This document shows positions 17,723-26,393 of a stretch of DNA of 64,000 nucleotides, piece by piece. Every line of letters begins with the position of its first letter. The stretch's first letter is position 1. The stretch covers positions 124,001 through 188,000 of the forward strand of contig NZ_JAUSTI010000007.1 of assembly GCF_030812775.1 (NCBI RefSeq), written 5' to 3'. The notes beneath the pieces are model-generated. The model searched no databases, was not told the DNA's origin, and saw nothing but the letters and a program-made list of their open reading frames with translations. The translations under genes were made by a program, and so were the position numbers. Source of the DNA: Paenibacillus tundrae (GTDB taxonomy: Bacteria > Bacillota > Bacilli > Paenibacillales > Paenibacillaceae).

Positions 17723-18955
17723 ATGAATAATTTTGAAACCAATCTACAGCAGTATGCGGAACTGGCCGTAAAAGTTGGGGTTAACGTACACCCTGGACAA
17801 ACACTGGTTGTGAATGCACCCATCTCTGCAGCACATTTTGTTCGTCTCATCGTAAAAGCAGCATATAACACAGGTGCCAAACTGGTCAAAGTGAATTGGA
17901 GCGATGAGGTTGTCACTCGTCTTCACTATGATCTGGCTCCAGAAGAGTCTTTCTCAATCGAGCCTAAGTGGTTCGCAGGCGAAATGACTGAGCTTGTAGA
18001 AGAAGGTGCAGCAGTACTTCATGTTATCGCCGAGAATCCTGATCTCTTAAACGGTGTCGCACAGGAGCGAATCGTGACTAGCCAGAAAGTACGTGCTAAA
18101 GCGCTTGAAAAATACCGTGCATTGCAAATGGCTGATAAGTTTAGCTGGTCGATCGTTGCTGTTCCATCACCAGAATGGGCTGCTAAAGTATTCCCGGATG
18201 TTCCAGAAGCACAACAAATGGATAAATTATGGGATGTGATCTTCAAAACGGTTCGCATTGGTGAGCAAGACGCCGTCGCTGAATGGAAAACGCATCTGTC
18301 CAACCTTGATTCCCGTGCAGATCTGCTTAATCAGAAGAAATATAAAAAGCTTCACTACACAGCTCCAGGCACTGACTTGACGATCGAACTTCCAGAAGGA
18401 CATCTGTGGGTATCTGGCGGCAGTGTCAACGAACAAGGCCATGTGTTCGTTGCTAATATGCCTACGGAAGAGGTATTTACCGCACCTCTGAAATCAGGGG
18501 TTAATGGTACTGTTCGTAGCACTAAACCACTCAGCTATGGTGGTAACCTGATCGATGGCTTCTCCCTTACATTTGAAAATGGCCGAGTGGTAGATTATAC
18601 CGCTGAACAGGGATATGACGCTCTCAAAAACCTGGTCGAAATGGATGAAGGTGCACACTATCTGGGCGAGGTTGCTCTCGTTCCTCATCAATCACCGATC
18701 TCTGATACGAATATTTTGTTCTACAACACGCTGTTTGATGAGAATGCGTCTAACCACTTGGCAATCGGTAATGCCTATGCATTCTGTCTGGAAGGCGGAA
18801 AATCGATGTCCAAGCAAGAACTTATTGACGCTGGCTTGAACTCTAGCCTTACGCATGTGGACTTTATGATTGGATCAGGAGAAATGAATATTCACGGTGT
18901 AACTTCTGAAGGTACAGAAGAAGCTATCTTCCTGAACGGAAACTGGGCATTCTAA
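17723..18955 (+). CDS. ampS: M29-family metalloaminopeptidase, first tandem copy
   Basis: A 410-aa leucyl-type aminopeptidase of the M29 (AmpS/AmpT/PepS) family, removing N-terminal residues from peptides in the cytoplasm with a dinuclear metal site. The family ligands are visible in order: Glu in MPTEEVFTAP, Glu in GEVALVPHQSPIS, His and Tyr in SNHLAIGNAYAF, and His/Asp in THVDFMIG. The open frame begins at 17627, but the ATG at 17723 has GGAGGAGAATATAGC just upstream and gives exactly the length of its downstream paralogue. A hairpin terminator separates the two copies, so they may be expressed unequally. Confidence 0.9.
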   Translation: MNNFETNLQQYAELAVKVGVNVHPGQTLVVNAPISAAHFVRLIVKAAYNTGAKLVKVNWSDEVVTRLHYDLAPEESFSIEPKWFAGEMTELVEEGAAVLHVIAENPDLLNGVAQERIVTSQKVRAKALEKYRALQMADKFSWSIVAVPSPEWAAKVFPDVPEAQQMDKLWDVIFKTVRIGEQDAVAEWKTHLSNLDSRADLLNQKKYKKLHYTAPGTDLTIELPEGHLWVSGGSVNEQGHVFVANMPTEEVFTAPLKSGVNGTVRSTKPLSYGGNLIDGFSLTFENGRVVDYTAEQGYDALKNLVEMDEGAHYLGEVALVPHQSPISDTNILFYNTLFDENASNHLAIGNAYAFCLEGGKSMSKQELIDAGLNSSLTHVDFMIGSGEMNIHGVTSEGTEEAIFLNGNWAF

Positions 18956-18972
18956 ATCTCTGCGAATTTCAT

Positions 18973-19010
18973 GAGAGAGGATAACATTCCTCTCTCTTCC
19001 TTTGTTTATA
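18973..19010 (+). terminator. Hairpin between the two M29 genes
   Basis: GAGAGAGGA (18973-18981) pairs with TCCTCTCTC (18988-18996), followed by TTCCTTTGTTT. It lies 17 bases after the first aminopeptidase stop and is probably a partial terminator that lowers expression of the second copy. Confidence 0.55.
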
Positions 19011-19039
19011 TCGATAAAGTTAAGTTAGGAGACAATTAG

Positions 19040-20272
19040 ATGTTAACATTTGAACAAAAGCTGGATCGTTACGCGGAGCTCGCCGTCAAAGTAGGAGCAA
19101 ACGTACAACCAGGACAAATTTTTGTGATCAGTGCCATGATCGATACCGTTGAATTTGTACGTTTGTTGGTACGTAAGGGGTATGAAGCGGGTGCCAAGAA
19201 AGTCATCGTAAAATTCAGTGACGAAACGGTGAATCGACTACGTTTCGAGATGGCTCCGGAACAATCATTCCAAGACCCTCCGAAATGGCATGCTGCAGAG
19301 CTTGAAGAACTCGCGGCAAACAACGCGGCATTTTTAACTGTTCTGTCATCAAGCCCTGACTTGTTGAAGGGAATTGATCCGGAGCGTATTTCGACCCATC
19401 AACGAACGTATGGTCAGGCACTTGCTAAATACCGTCAGTATCAGCAGGCAGATAAAATGAGCTGGACAGGTGTAGCATGCCCTTCCCCTGACTGGGCTGC
19501 TAAAGTATTCCCAGACCTTCCTGCCTCTAAGCAGATGGAACAGCTATGGGAAGCCATCTTCGCTGCCGTACGGGCAGATTTAGAAGATCCTATCCAAGCT
19601 TGGGATCAGCATATCGAGCGCTTAGAACACAAGGCTGTTGCGCTTAATAACAAAAAGTATCGTGCACTGCACTTTATCTCACCTGGTACTGATCTAACCG
19701 TTGAGCTTCCAGAAGGACATATTTGGGCTCAGGCAGGAAGTGTGAATGAACAAGGTACTCCTTTTGTAGCTAATATCCCAACAGAAGAAGTGTTCACAGC
19801 TCCAGCAAAACACGGCGTTAATGGTACAGTATCCAGCACGAAACCATTAAGTTATGGCGGAAGCATTATTGATCGTTTCACGCTGACATTCGAACATGGG
19901 CGGATTGTTGATTTTCATGCGGAGGAAGGACATGATACGCTTGAACGTCTGATTAATATGGACGAAGGCTCACATTACTTGGGTGAAGTTGCTCTGGTAC
20001 CCTACCACTCACCGATCTCTGAAAGCGGCATTTTATATTACACAACACTCTATGATGAGAATGCATCCTGTCATCTTGCAATCGGTAGTTCATACGCCTT
20101 TAATATCGATGGTGGCAAAAAGATGTCCCCAGAAGAGCTCGCCGCACGTGGTATGAACACGAGTATCACTCATGTAGATTTCATGATGGGTTCGCCCGAG
20201 ACAGATATCTACGGCATTACAACAAGTGGTGAACGTGAAGCGATCTTCCTGAAAGGTGACTGGGCGTTCTAG
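19040..20272 (+). CDS. M29-family metalloaminopeptidase, second tandem copy
   Basis: A 410-aa paralogue of the preceding gene, of identical length and clearly from a tandem duplication. The dinuclear metal ligands occupy the family positions: Glu250 (IPTEEVF), Glu316 (GEVALVP), His345 and Tyr352 (CHLAIGSSYAF), and His378/Asp380 (THVDFMMG). Both copies therefore look active. Divergence is greatest in the N-terminal domain, around residues 75-125, which forms part of the substrate cavity in the family, so specificities may differ. Start ATG 19040 follows TAGGAGACAATTAG. A strong terminator follows. Confidence 0.9.
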   Translation: MLTFEQKLDRYAELAVKVGANVQPGQIFVISAMIDTVEFVRLLVRKGYEAGAKKVIVKFSDETVNRLRFEMAPEQSFQDPPKWHAAELEELAANNAAFLTVLSSSPDLLKGIDPERISTHQRTYGQALAKYRQYQQADKMSWTGVACPSPDWAAKVFPDLPASKQMEQLWEAIFAAVRADLEDPIQAWDQHIERLEHKAVALNNKKYRALHFISPGTDLTVELPEGHIWAQAGSVNEQGTPFVANIPTEEVFTAPAKHGVNGTVSSTKPLSYGGSIIDRFTLTFEHGRIVDFHAEEGHDTLERLINMDEGSHYLGEVALVPYHSPISESGILYYTTLYDENASCHLAIGSSYAFNIDGGKKMSPEELAARGMNTSITHVDFMMGSPETDIYGITTSGEREAIFLKGDWAF

Positions 20273-20321
20273 TAGGACGCATGAATTCTAGCAACCACAT
20301 TTATATTTGAAACTACAATAG

Positions 20322-20381
20322 AGACTGCCTAATTGACCATATTTATGGTTAGACTGGGCGGTCTTCTTTTTATTCTTTTTT
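20322..20381 (+). terminator. Terminator of the aminopeptidase pair
   Basis: A long imperfect hairpin with AGACTGCC (20322-20329) pairing to GGGCGGTCT (20356-20364) and further inner pairing (CCATA/TATGG), followed by TTCTTTTTATTCTTTTTT. Confidence 0.8.
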
Positions 20382-20482
20382 CGCTCAGTATGTAAAACGA
20401 TGATATTGTGAGACTTCCATATAATGCTGTAAAATGTAATGATACCAATGTTTGTGGATTATTCACCAGAAAGGAGAACATC

Positions 20483-21073
20483 ATGGCTAATCGGCTCCAA
20501 TTACTCTTAGCCTCAGATTTCCATAATTTGAGCCCTACACTTCAGGAAGAAGTGTATTATGAATATTATAATATGGTACATGGCCTCATCGTTTATATCA
20601 TCAAAGAGCGAGCTGCTGCTGAAGACATCATTCAAGAAGCTTTTATCAAAATCATTAAAAATAAACCTCTTTTCGAGAGTGAAGTCAAACTGAGAGCATG
20701 GCTTAAAGTCGTAACACGAAATACAGCTATTAATTATTTGAGAAAAAATAAAAATAACCGTAACCAACTGGACACGGATAGTGTTTTTATAGATATGGAG
20801 ACGATTAATCAGACTTCAGCTTCTGTCGAGACTACAGTTGAAACACAAATGATGCAAGAATCTATAGAGTTTTACCTTAGCGAGCTCAAACCGGAATATC
20901 GTGTTCTGATCGAGATGCGATGGAAAGACGGACTCTCTTATCGGGAGATGGCTGAGATTTTGGATACATCGGAAGAGATTGTTAAACAGCGGTTATTCCG
21001 TGCTCGGGGAAGCATTAAGAAGCAACTACATAAGGAATGGGGTGGAAGCATTGAGCAAAGGCAAATTAGATAA
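20483..21073 (+). CDS. ECF-family RNA polymerase sigma factor
   Basis: A 196-aa ECF sigma factor. Region 2 covers about residues 25-95, with AEDIIQEAFIKII for core binding and -10 recognition. Region 4 covers about 130-185, with LSYREMAEILDTSEEIVKQRLFRAR as the -35 recognition helix-turn-helix. Start ATG 20483 follows AAAGGAGAACATC; the frame is open from 20408. Its 3' end overlaps the next gene by 23 bases, and that gene encodes a single-pass membrane protein, the usual arrangement for a sigma/anti-sigma pair. Its target promoters and the inducing stress are not evident. No typical ECF AAC-N16-CGT autoregulatory promoter was recognised upstream. Confidence 0.9.
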   Translation: MANRLQLLLASDFHNLSPTLQEEVYYEYYNMVHGLIVYIIKERAAAEDIIQEAFIKIIKNKPLFESEVKLRAWLKVVTRNTAINYLRKNKNNRNQLDTDSVFIDMETINQTSASVETTVETQMMQESIEFYLSELKPEYRVLIEMRWKDGLSYREMAEILDTSEEIVKQRLFRARGSIKKQLHKEWGGSIEQRQIR

Positions 21074-22013
21074 GCATGATCATGAGTCATATGCAGAGTT
21101 CGAAGATGACTTTTTTGATGATGCCTTCGAATTAGCTTTTGATGAAGCATTCCATCGGGCAGCTTCTGCCTCCCCTCCCCCGAGTCACGAACAAACCAAA
21201 AACATGCAGGAATCTTGGCTCAAGGTGCAAACCGAGATTAATAGAATAGGCAAACGTAGAAAACGTAAACAGGCCTTCTGGTTATCGGGTGTTGTGGCAG
21301 CATCCGTTGCCCTAGGTGCATTGCTGTTCAGTGTCCCTGCCGGCACTCAGGCCGTATCTCCTTTTGTGCAAACGATAAGAGAATGGGGTAATGGAATGAA
21401 ATCCATCGTCATCCAAGATAGTACGGAACAGATCGTTGGGAAAGATCCTTCAACGGCCAGAACTCCTCCACCACCTGAACCGGGTATTGAGGATGCTAAA
21501 TTAATTACCGGTGCTGACCTGCCTGTTGAATTCAACCGTTCATTTGGCCCTGTTGAAGTAACTGAAGAGCAGGCTCGTTCAGGTTTTCTTGGCGATTTTC
21601 TGTTATCCAACGCCATTCCTGAACAATTCACACATGTGAAGTTCGAGCTGCTCCTTGAAGATCTTGAGGAAGGTAGTGAGCAGTCGAACTCCGCTGACAG
21701 AGACTATGAAACAGATCACATGCGTGTACGTTATTCCACTTGGGTGAATGGTAAAGAAGAAGAAGTCATTCAATTTGATTATATGTGGATCCGACCTGGT
21801 CAAGTTGATACAGCACCTGTATTACGTGAGACAGATATGGTTCAATTAGATGATGGAACTGAAGCGCTAATGGCAATTGGCCCGCCCTATAACACGTTCC
21901 AATGGATGATGGGGTCAACCAATGTAAGCATGTTTGGTACGATTAATGAAGCGGAAATGCTAGCTATCGCCAATGATCTGCAGAAACAAAGGTTTCCTTC
22001 AACCAGTCGTTGA
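21051..22013 (+). CDS. Putative membrane-anchored anti-sigma factor
   Basis: About 320 aa, in three parts: an acidic cytoplasmic N-terminus of about 70 residues (EFEDDFFDDAFELAFDEAF), one transmembrane helix near residues 75-95 (AFWLSGVVAASVALGALLF), and a roughly 220-residue extracytoplasmic part that starts after a proline stretch (TPPPPEPG). The partner position and topology argue for regulation of the upstream ECF sigma factor, but no zinc-binding ZAS motif (HxxxCxxC) is present, so the binding mode would differ from RsiW-type proteins. The start is uncertain: TTG 21051 has GGGGTGG upstream and overlaps the sigma gene by 23 bases. GTG 21042 is the alternative, and the frame is open back to 20979. 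Confidence 0.65.
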   Translation: MSKGKLDKHDHESYAEFEDDFFDDAFELAFDEAFHRAASASPPPSHEQTKNMQESWLKVQTEINRIGKRRKRKQAFWLSGVVAASVALGALLFSVPAGTQAVSPFVQTIREWGNGMKSIVIQDSTEQIVGKDPSTARTPPPPEPGIEDAKLITGADLPVEFNRSFGPVEVTEEQARSGFLGDFLLSNAIPEQFTHVKFELLLEDLEEGSEQSNSADRDYETDHMRVRYSTWVNGKEEEVIQFDYMWIRPGQVDTAPVLRETDMVQLDDGTEALMAIGPPYNTFQWMMGSTNVSMFGTINEAEMLAIANDLQKQRFPSTSR

Positions 22014-22027
22014 TTACAAATACTCGT

Positions 22028-22522
22028 CTAGAACAATACGGAACCAGATATATGCGTTGTTTTCTCGGAGTTTGCTCCGTCCATTGCGGTATGCATACTG
22101 ACTACACGATAATAATAACCGGACATCACTGTCCAATCAGAATTCGCCTTTAACACGTTGGTATTGCTTTTGGATAGAGTGTCTGAACGATACAAGAGCC
22201 AAGTCGATCCGTCCCAACGTTCGAGACGGTAATCCACTTTTAATGATTTCATCTGATTATATGTTGCCGTGTTGGTGTACACATGAACAGAAAGTCCACC
22301 TGCTGGAACGACCGCGCCATTTGCTTTATAAATATGTGTTAATTGCTCCAAGCTCTGAATGCTTTGCGTCTCTGGTGGCGGTGGGGTCAAAGCTCTTGGT
22401 TTGACAACAGACCTTTCTGAAGCAGCTTGAAGTTCTCCGTCAGTTATGGTTAAGAATACAGGTAAAGTCAATGATACTGCTAGTGCTACTTTAAGGATTG
22501 CATTCAAACGTTTATTTAACAT
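22028..22522 (-). CDS. Secreted protein of unknown function
   Basis: A 164-aa protein with a signal peptide (positively charged start, then LKVALAVSLTLPVFLTIT, cleavage probably near ELQAAS). The mature part begins with a proline run (ALTPPPPETQ). It then has a domain of about 90 residues that looks all-beta, with YRLERWDGSTWLLYRSD and YYYRVVSMH. No known family is recognised. ATG 22522 with TTGGAGG 9 bases upstream is preferred over the in-frame ATGs at 22546 and 22543. It is convergent with the putative anti-sigma gene (14 bases between stops), and both proteins carry a TPPPPE motif just outside the membrane segment. No terminator was seen in the tiny gap. Confidence 0.7.
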   Translation of the reverse strand: MLNKRLNAILKVALAVSLTLPVFLTITDGELQAASERSVVKPRALTPPPPETQSIQSLEQLTHIYKANGAVVPAGGLSVHVYTNTATYNQMKSLKVDYRLERWDGSTWLLYRSDTLSKSNTNVLKANSDWTVMSGYYYRVVSMHTAMDGANSEKTTHISGSVLF

Positions 22523-22673
22523 CTGGCTCATCCTCCAATTCATCATATGAATAAATATGGATATCCATATTTGATGTTACGAAGTATACCGATCATTCGT
22601 TTCAAACTGAATATTGTGAATTTTACTTTCCTTCTCCGGCAAGGGGATATGTACTACCTGTTATACTAACTAA

Positions 22674-22710
22674 AGAAAAACCGTACAGTGAGTGAAAACA
22701 CTGTACGGTT
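22674..22710 (-). terminator. Terminator of the CNNM/CBS gene
   Basis: A perfect 12-bp stem, AACCGTACAGTG (22679-22690) / CACTGTACGGTT (22699-22710), with TTTTTCTTTAG following on the minus strand. Confidence 0.85.
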
Positions 22711-22767
22711 GTTACTTTTATATGGATAGACGATAAATGAGTAAGAATTCTACTTCTAGAGCTTATA

Positions 22768-24084
22768 TCAAGCCCCTTCTTCTTCCACTAACATCTCTAA
22801 CTTAATCACATTTACACGGGAAATTCGTTTGTGCTCTGTCTCCTGGATGACGAAGAGATGTCCACCATACTCTACCGATTGTCCCACCTCAGGCGGAATT
22901 GTTTCGACTCTGGAGTATAGCCATCCACCAATCGTATCATAATCCGATCGATCCATCTCTAATCCGAAACGCTCACTTACTTCTTCAATCAGCATAAGCC
23001 CGTCAATCGAGTATTCCATTTCATCCACTTGCTCAATCGCAGGACGTTCCTGATCGAATTCGTCCTGAATCTCACCAACGATCTCTTCCATAATATCCTC
23101 TAGCGTTACAAGTCCTGAGGTTCCTCCATACTCATCAATCAGAATCGCAATTTGTGTCTTACCGCGCTGCATGCGTTTGAGCAAGTCACTGATTGGTGTT
23201 GAATCGGGAACGGCAAGAATTGGACGAATGACGGAGATCGTATCGGTTAATTGAGATTTCATCAGATCTTTAATGTGAATAAAACCGATGATATGATCCT
23301 TGTCACCGTTATATACCGGATAACGGGTTCTCATGCTTTCACTGGCGATCTCCAGATTCTCCAGCATGGACTGATTGGCGTTCAGACAGATCATTTCCGT
23401 CCGCGGAATCATAATTTCACGGGCGGTCGTTGCCGTAAAATCAAATATATTATCAACAAGCGCCAATTCAGTATTATCAATTAAACCGCTCTTATTGCTT
23501 TCTTTCATCAGAATGCGTATTTCATCTTCGCTATGCGCTTCATCCAGTTCGGAGGCCGGTGCCATCCGGAACATACGCAAAAGGCTGTTCGCCATTCCAT
23601 TTAAAGCCCATATAAAGGGATACATTAATTTGTAGAAAAACGTAAGCAGTGCCGCAGACCATAACGTAACCGTCTCCGATTTACGGATTGCTATCGTTTT
23701 GGGAGCAAGTTCCCCGAGTACAATATGCAAAATTGTAATAATAACAAAAGCAATGGCAATCGAAACGCCATGCACATAAACAGGACCTAACCCAAATGCC
23801 GTAAACATTGGCTCAAGCAAGTGAGCGATTGCCGGTTCTCCCAGCCACCCAAGTCCCAGTGAAGCTAGCGTTATCCCTAACTGACACGCAGATAGATAAG
23901 CATCTAGATTACGTACAATGTTGGAAGCATAAATTGCATTTTTGTTGCCTGATTCCACCAAAGCTTCGATGCGGCTACCGCGAACTTTGACCATCGCGAA
24001 TTCTGCCGATACGAAGAAACCATTCATCAATACAAGTAAACCGATTAATACTAAGTTTAAAATACTCGGTAAGGGGTCACTCAA
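22768..24084 (-). CDS. CNNM/HlyC-family membrane protein with CBS pair
   Basis: A 438-aa protein of the CNNM/CorB (hemolysin C-like) family, in recent work linked to Mg2+ or Co2+ export (B. subtilis MpfA/YhdP). It has an N-terminal DUF21 membrane domain with helices near 8-30, 60-85, 100-125 and 135-160. Two CBS domains (about 215-270 and 275-330, the latter with DEYGGTSGLVTLEDIMEEIVGEI) follow, then a C-terminal CorC_HlyC domain (about 345-430). The apparent start is TTG 24084 with AGGA 7 bases away. A far better ribosome binding site (AAGGAGGT, 24126-24133) lies 40 bases further upstream behind a hairpin (see the leader entry). Confidence 0.88.
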   Translation of the reverse strand: MSDPLPSILNLVLIGLLVLMNGFFVSAEFAMVKVRGSRIEALVESGNKNAIYASNIVRNLDAYLSACQLGITLASLGLGWLGEPAIAHLLEPMFTAFGLGPVYVHGVSIAIAFVIITILHIVLGELAPKTIAIRKSETVTLWSAALLTFFYKLMYPFIWALNGMANSLLRMFRMAPASELDEAHSEDEIRILMKESNKSGLIDNTELALVDNIFDFTATTAREIMIPRTEMICLNANQSMLENLEIASESMRTRYPVYNGDKDHIIGFIHIKDLMKSQLTDTISVIRPILAVPDSTPISDLLKRMQRGKTQIAILIDEYGGTSGLVTLEDIMEEIVGEIQDEFDQERPAIEQVDEMEYSIDGLMLIEEVSERFGLEMDRSDYDTIGGWLYSRVETIPPEVGQSVEYGGHLFVIQETEHKRISRVNVIKLEMLVEEEGA

Positions 24085-24092
24085 ATGTTCAT

Positions 24093-24133
24093 CCTATTCG
24101 CCGTTATTCTTCGGCAAATAGGTCCACCTCCTT
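24093..24133 (-). promoter_or_regulatory. Leader hairpin and displaced ribosome binding site of the CNNM gene
   Basis: On the minus strand AAGGAGGT (24126-24133) is followed by an 11-bp stem with one T-G pair: CCTATTTGCCG (24112-24122) and CGGCGAATAGG (24093-24103), with an 8-base loop. Only 8 bases then remain before the TTG start of the transporter gene. A 7-codon frame (TTG CCG AAG AAT AAC GGC GAA TAG) starts 8 bases after the strong site and spans the hairpin. The layout suggests a translated leader or a structure that controls access to the weak downstream start. Confidence 0.4.
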
Positions 24134-24422
24134 CGAAAATGTAGGATATTAGCCATTCTGCCGCTCATATGCAATTTCAACTTCCCAATACTTCCACCTC
24201 CGTCTTTTTGTGTCGAATAACAAGGATATGCTTCTTTTATTATATAACTCTAAACTACACAGTCAATCCGTGTCCTATGACACTGAAATGACGTAAACTA
24301 GCTTTTTCTTTTACAAATAACATGAAAACGCCATTTCTTTAACATATTTGATTAGTGCGAACAGGCAGCCTCGTTTAATACACAAAGTTGTGAGATGGGT
24401 TGATGTTCGCATTCAACTTCAA
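24134..24422. other. Intergenic stretch between CNNM and sigma-DUF1835 genes
   Basis: AT-rich, without a convincing ORF. GCGAACA near 24359 and TGTTCGC near 24405 could pair over about 40 bases, but no T-run follows, so the terminator of the sigma gene is not clearly identified. The CNNM promoter must lie here, yet no strong sigma-A box stands out. Confidence 0.4.
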
Positions 24423-25994
24423 TTATTCTAATACGATTACACGCTTGGATGTATCATCCCAGCGCCAGCGCGGCTCTTTGCCTGCCTCGTTCCTTAACCC
24501 GCCGAACCAAGCTTCCTCTCTTCGAAGACTTGCCCAATCGACTTCGTCATTTAATACCTGAATTCCAAGAGGGGTTATAGAGAGAACGGCATTCCGAAAC
24601 TCATCACTATGCTGCTTGAAATCAGGAAATCTCGTTGCAGCAGGTACCGAAAGTAAAGCATTTGGCTCAGATGACATTCTGCGTAGATGAGCCCAATACT
24701 CCAAATCACCCATCCCAAGCCAATGAAGCTGGTCACCAACATGCTTAAATAGTGGATAAGGACGGTCGATTCCCTCTCTGATCGCCTCTAGGGTAGTCTG
24801 TTCGATGATTCCCAATCCATTCTTGATCGAAGGCAGTCGGGACAGATGAGCCTGAAATGCAGTATGTGCAAAGGGATAAGCAGATGTGTCTTTGGTTAAG
24901 AACTCGATATGATCCTGGATGTTCGGTGAGGTGTATGCTTCCCAGAACAAACGACCTGCTTCCATTTCCTCCGCTCCTATAACATGCCATGTTCCCGATA
25001 AGCGACCAATTTGTTTGGGTGTGAGCTGTCCAAGCCCTCTGAAATGTTCAATCTCGGGATGAGAATCAATGCATAACAGATGCAAGGTCGTGTCAGCAAG
25101 CGTTTGTCCTTGAAAAAAGTGTAGCAGGTACGATAACATCGTTTGATCATACAAGTCATACTCAAACCACAATACAATCTCCTTTTCCTTATGCAAAGAT
25201 TGAAGCTTCCGCTCCAGCTCGGCAATCTGTAAATATACGGACTGAGGGATACCTAGTTCACATTCTAGATAGGCTGCACGTCTACTTCTCTCCTTCTGCT
25301 CCGCCATGTCTCTAGAGACAGGCCCAAATGGGTATAGCTCTCTCCAGACAAGAACATCCCCCTGAATTCTACTCTGTCTGATACGATCTGCTGCATGGTC
25401 GCCATTCGTAATATGAAGCATGCCTTCTCCTCCTTCATAGAGATTGGTAAATACGGAAGTTATGTCTGCCACAGGGATGTGTCGTCTAAGTTTTTTACGG
25501 GCATCAAACAATCTTTTTTTCAACGCCGAGATCGATACATTCAAAAAATCTGAAATTTCGTTCAATGAGTACCCTTTGAAATAAAACATATCTACAACAA
25601 GCTGCATCGATGAGGGTAAACTCCCAATCAGATCATGCAACATGCGATTTTGTTCCTTCAGCAACATTAGCTGTTCGGGATCATTCGACTGATCTTCCTT
25701 GTGTATATGCGAGAGTTCTTCTACAGGAATGGTGGCATGCCGTTTCCGTCGCAACCAGCGGTAACATTGTCTTTCTACAATCACTTTGAACCAACCAGGA
25801 AACGCCTCAGGCTTGTCCAAACGATTCAGATTCGAGAACGCCTCGGTGAAAGCCTCCTGTACGACATCTTCAGCCCAAAATTCGTCCTTAAGTATATGGA
25901 ATGCCACCGTATGAGCCATCCCTCGGAATTGCTTAACCAGATGCTCGTATGCATCAGGCTCACCGCGCACAGCGCCTTCAATCCATGATTTCAC
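24423..25994 (-). CDS. ECF sigma factor fused to a DUF1835-like C-terminal domain
   Basis: 523 aa in one uninterrupted frame. Residues about 20-85 are sigma region 2, with AEDVVQEAFTEAFSNL. Residues about 115-170 are sigma region 4, with YSLNEISDFLNVSISALKKRLFDARKKL. From about residue 192 the sequence changes into a DUF1835-type domain, recognisable by MLHITNGDHAADRIRQSRI and VLVWRELYPFGPVS. It continues to a C-terminal segment typical of its DUF3658 companion. Such C-terminal extensions in ECF factors are usually regulatory, replacing an anti-sigma factor, and none is encoded next door. The GTG start at 25994 follows AAGGAAGGAA. It probably acts in the cytoplasm; the signal is unknown. Confidence 0.8.
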   Translation of the reverse strand: MKSWIEGAVRGEPDAYEHLVKQFRGMAHTVAFHILKDEFWAEDVVQEAFTEAFSNLNRLDKPEAFPGWFKVIVERQCYRWLRRKRHATIPVEELSHIHKEDQSNDPEQLMLLKEQNRMLHDLIGSLPSSMQLVVDMFYFKGYSLNEISDFLNVSISALKKRLFDARKKLRRHIPVADITSVFTNLYEGGEGMLHITNGDHAADRIRQSRIQGDVLVWRELYPFGPVSRDMAEQKERSRRAAYLECELGIPQSVYLQIAELERKLQSLHKEKEIVLWFEYDLYDQTMLSYLLHFFQGQTLADTTLHLLCIDSHPEIEHFRGLGQLTPKQIGRLSGTWHVIGAEEMEAGRLFWEAYTSPNIQDHIEFLTKDTSAYPFAHTAFQAHLSRLPSIKNGLGIIEQTTLEAIREGIDRPYPLFKHVGDQLHWLGMGDLEYWAHLRRMSSEPNALLSVPAATRFPDFKQHSDEFRNAVLSITPLGIQVLNDEVDWASLRREEAWFGGLRNEAGKEPRWRWDDTSKRVIVLE

Positions 25995-26393
25995 TGCTAA
26001 TCAGTTCCTTCCTTATGTCGAACGTATTAAATCTTCTGTTTGTCATTCTCAAACATGATGCATCTTTTGTTCTAATGCTCATGTCTTATCTATAAGTGCC
26101 ACAACTTGATCGTAAGGTTACTTCATTGAATTAAATTTTTCAAACTTGTAGTGAATTAGAAATTCGAGTTTGAAAATAACGCTGCACCCTCTTATCCGAT
26201 TCTAAGTATAGAACAATACAACCGATGTGGAGATATGTCTGATTCCTAGGACGTTTCTTAGAACACGGAACAAGATTTAAGACATGTAGTCAATAAAAGG
26301 CTGCTTCTGAATGTAGAATTCACGCTACACTCAGAAGCAGCCTATGGAGAACTATGTTCTAGGTATGTTACTTATCGTCCTACACGTTAAGGA
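25995..26393. other. Intergenic region upstream of the sigma-DUF1835 gene
   Basis: No ORF with a ribosome binding site is seen. TTTTCAAACT (26137-26146) and AGTTTGAAAA (26167-26176) form a perfect 10-bp inverted repeat with a 20-base spacer, about 140 bases upstream of the sigma gene. It is either an operator or a hairpin. The gerQ terminator occupies the distal end. Confidence 0.5.
26294..26343 (-). terminator. Terminator of cwlJ-gerQ
   Basis: AGGCTGCTTCTGA (26298-26310) pairs perfectly with TCAGAAGCAGCCT (26331-26343), with further inner pairing, followed on the minus strand by TTTTATTG. Confidence 0.85.

Noticed and set aside
24423..25994. The sigma-DUF1835 gene as two genes joined by a sequencing error
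   Set aside because: The frame is continuous through the linker with no second ribosome binding site of note at the DUF1835 start, so a true fusion is the simpler reading.
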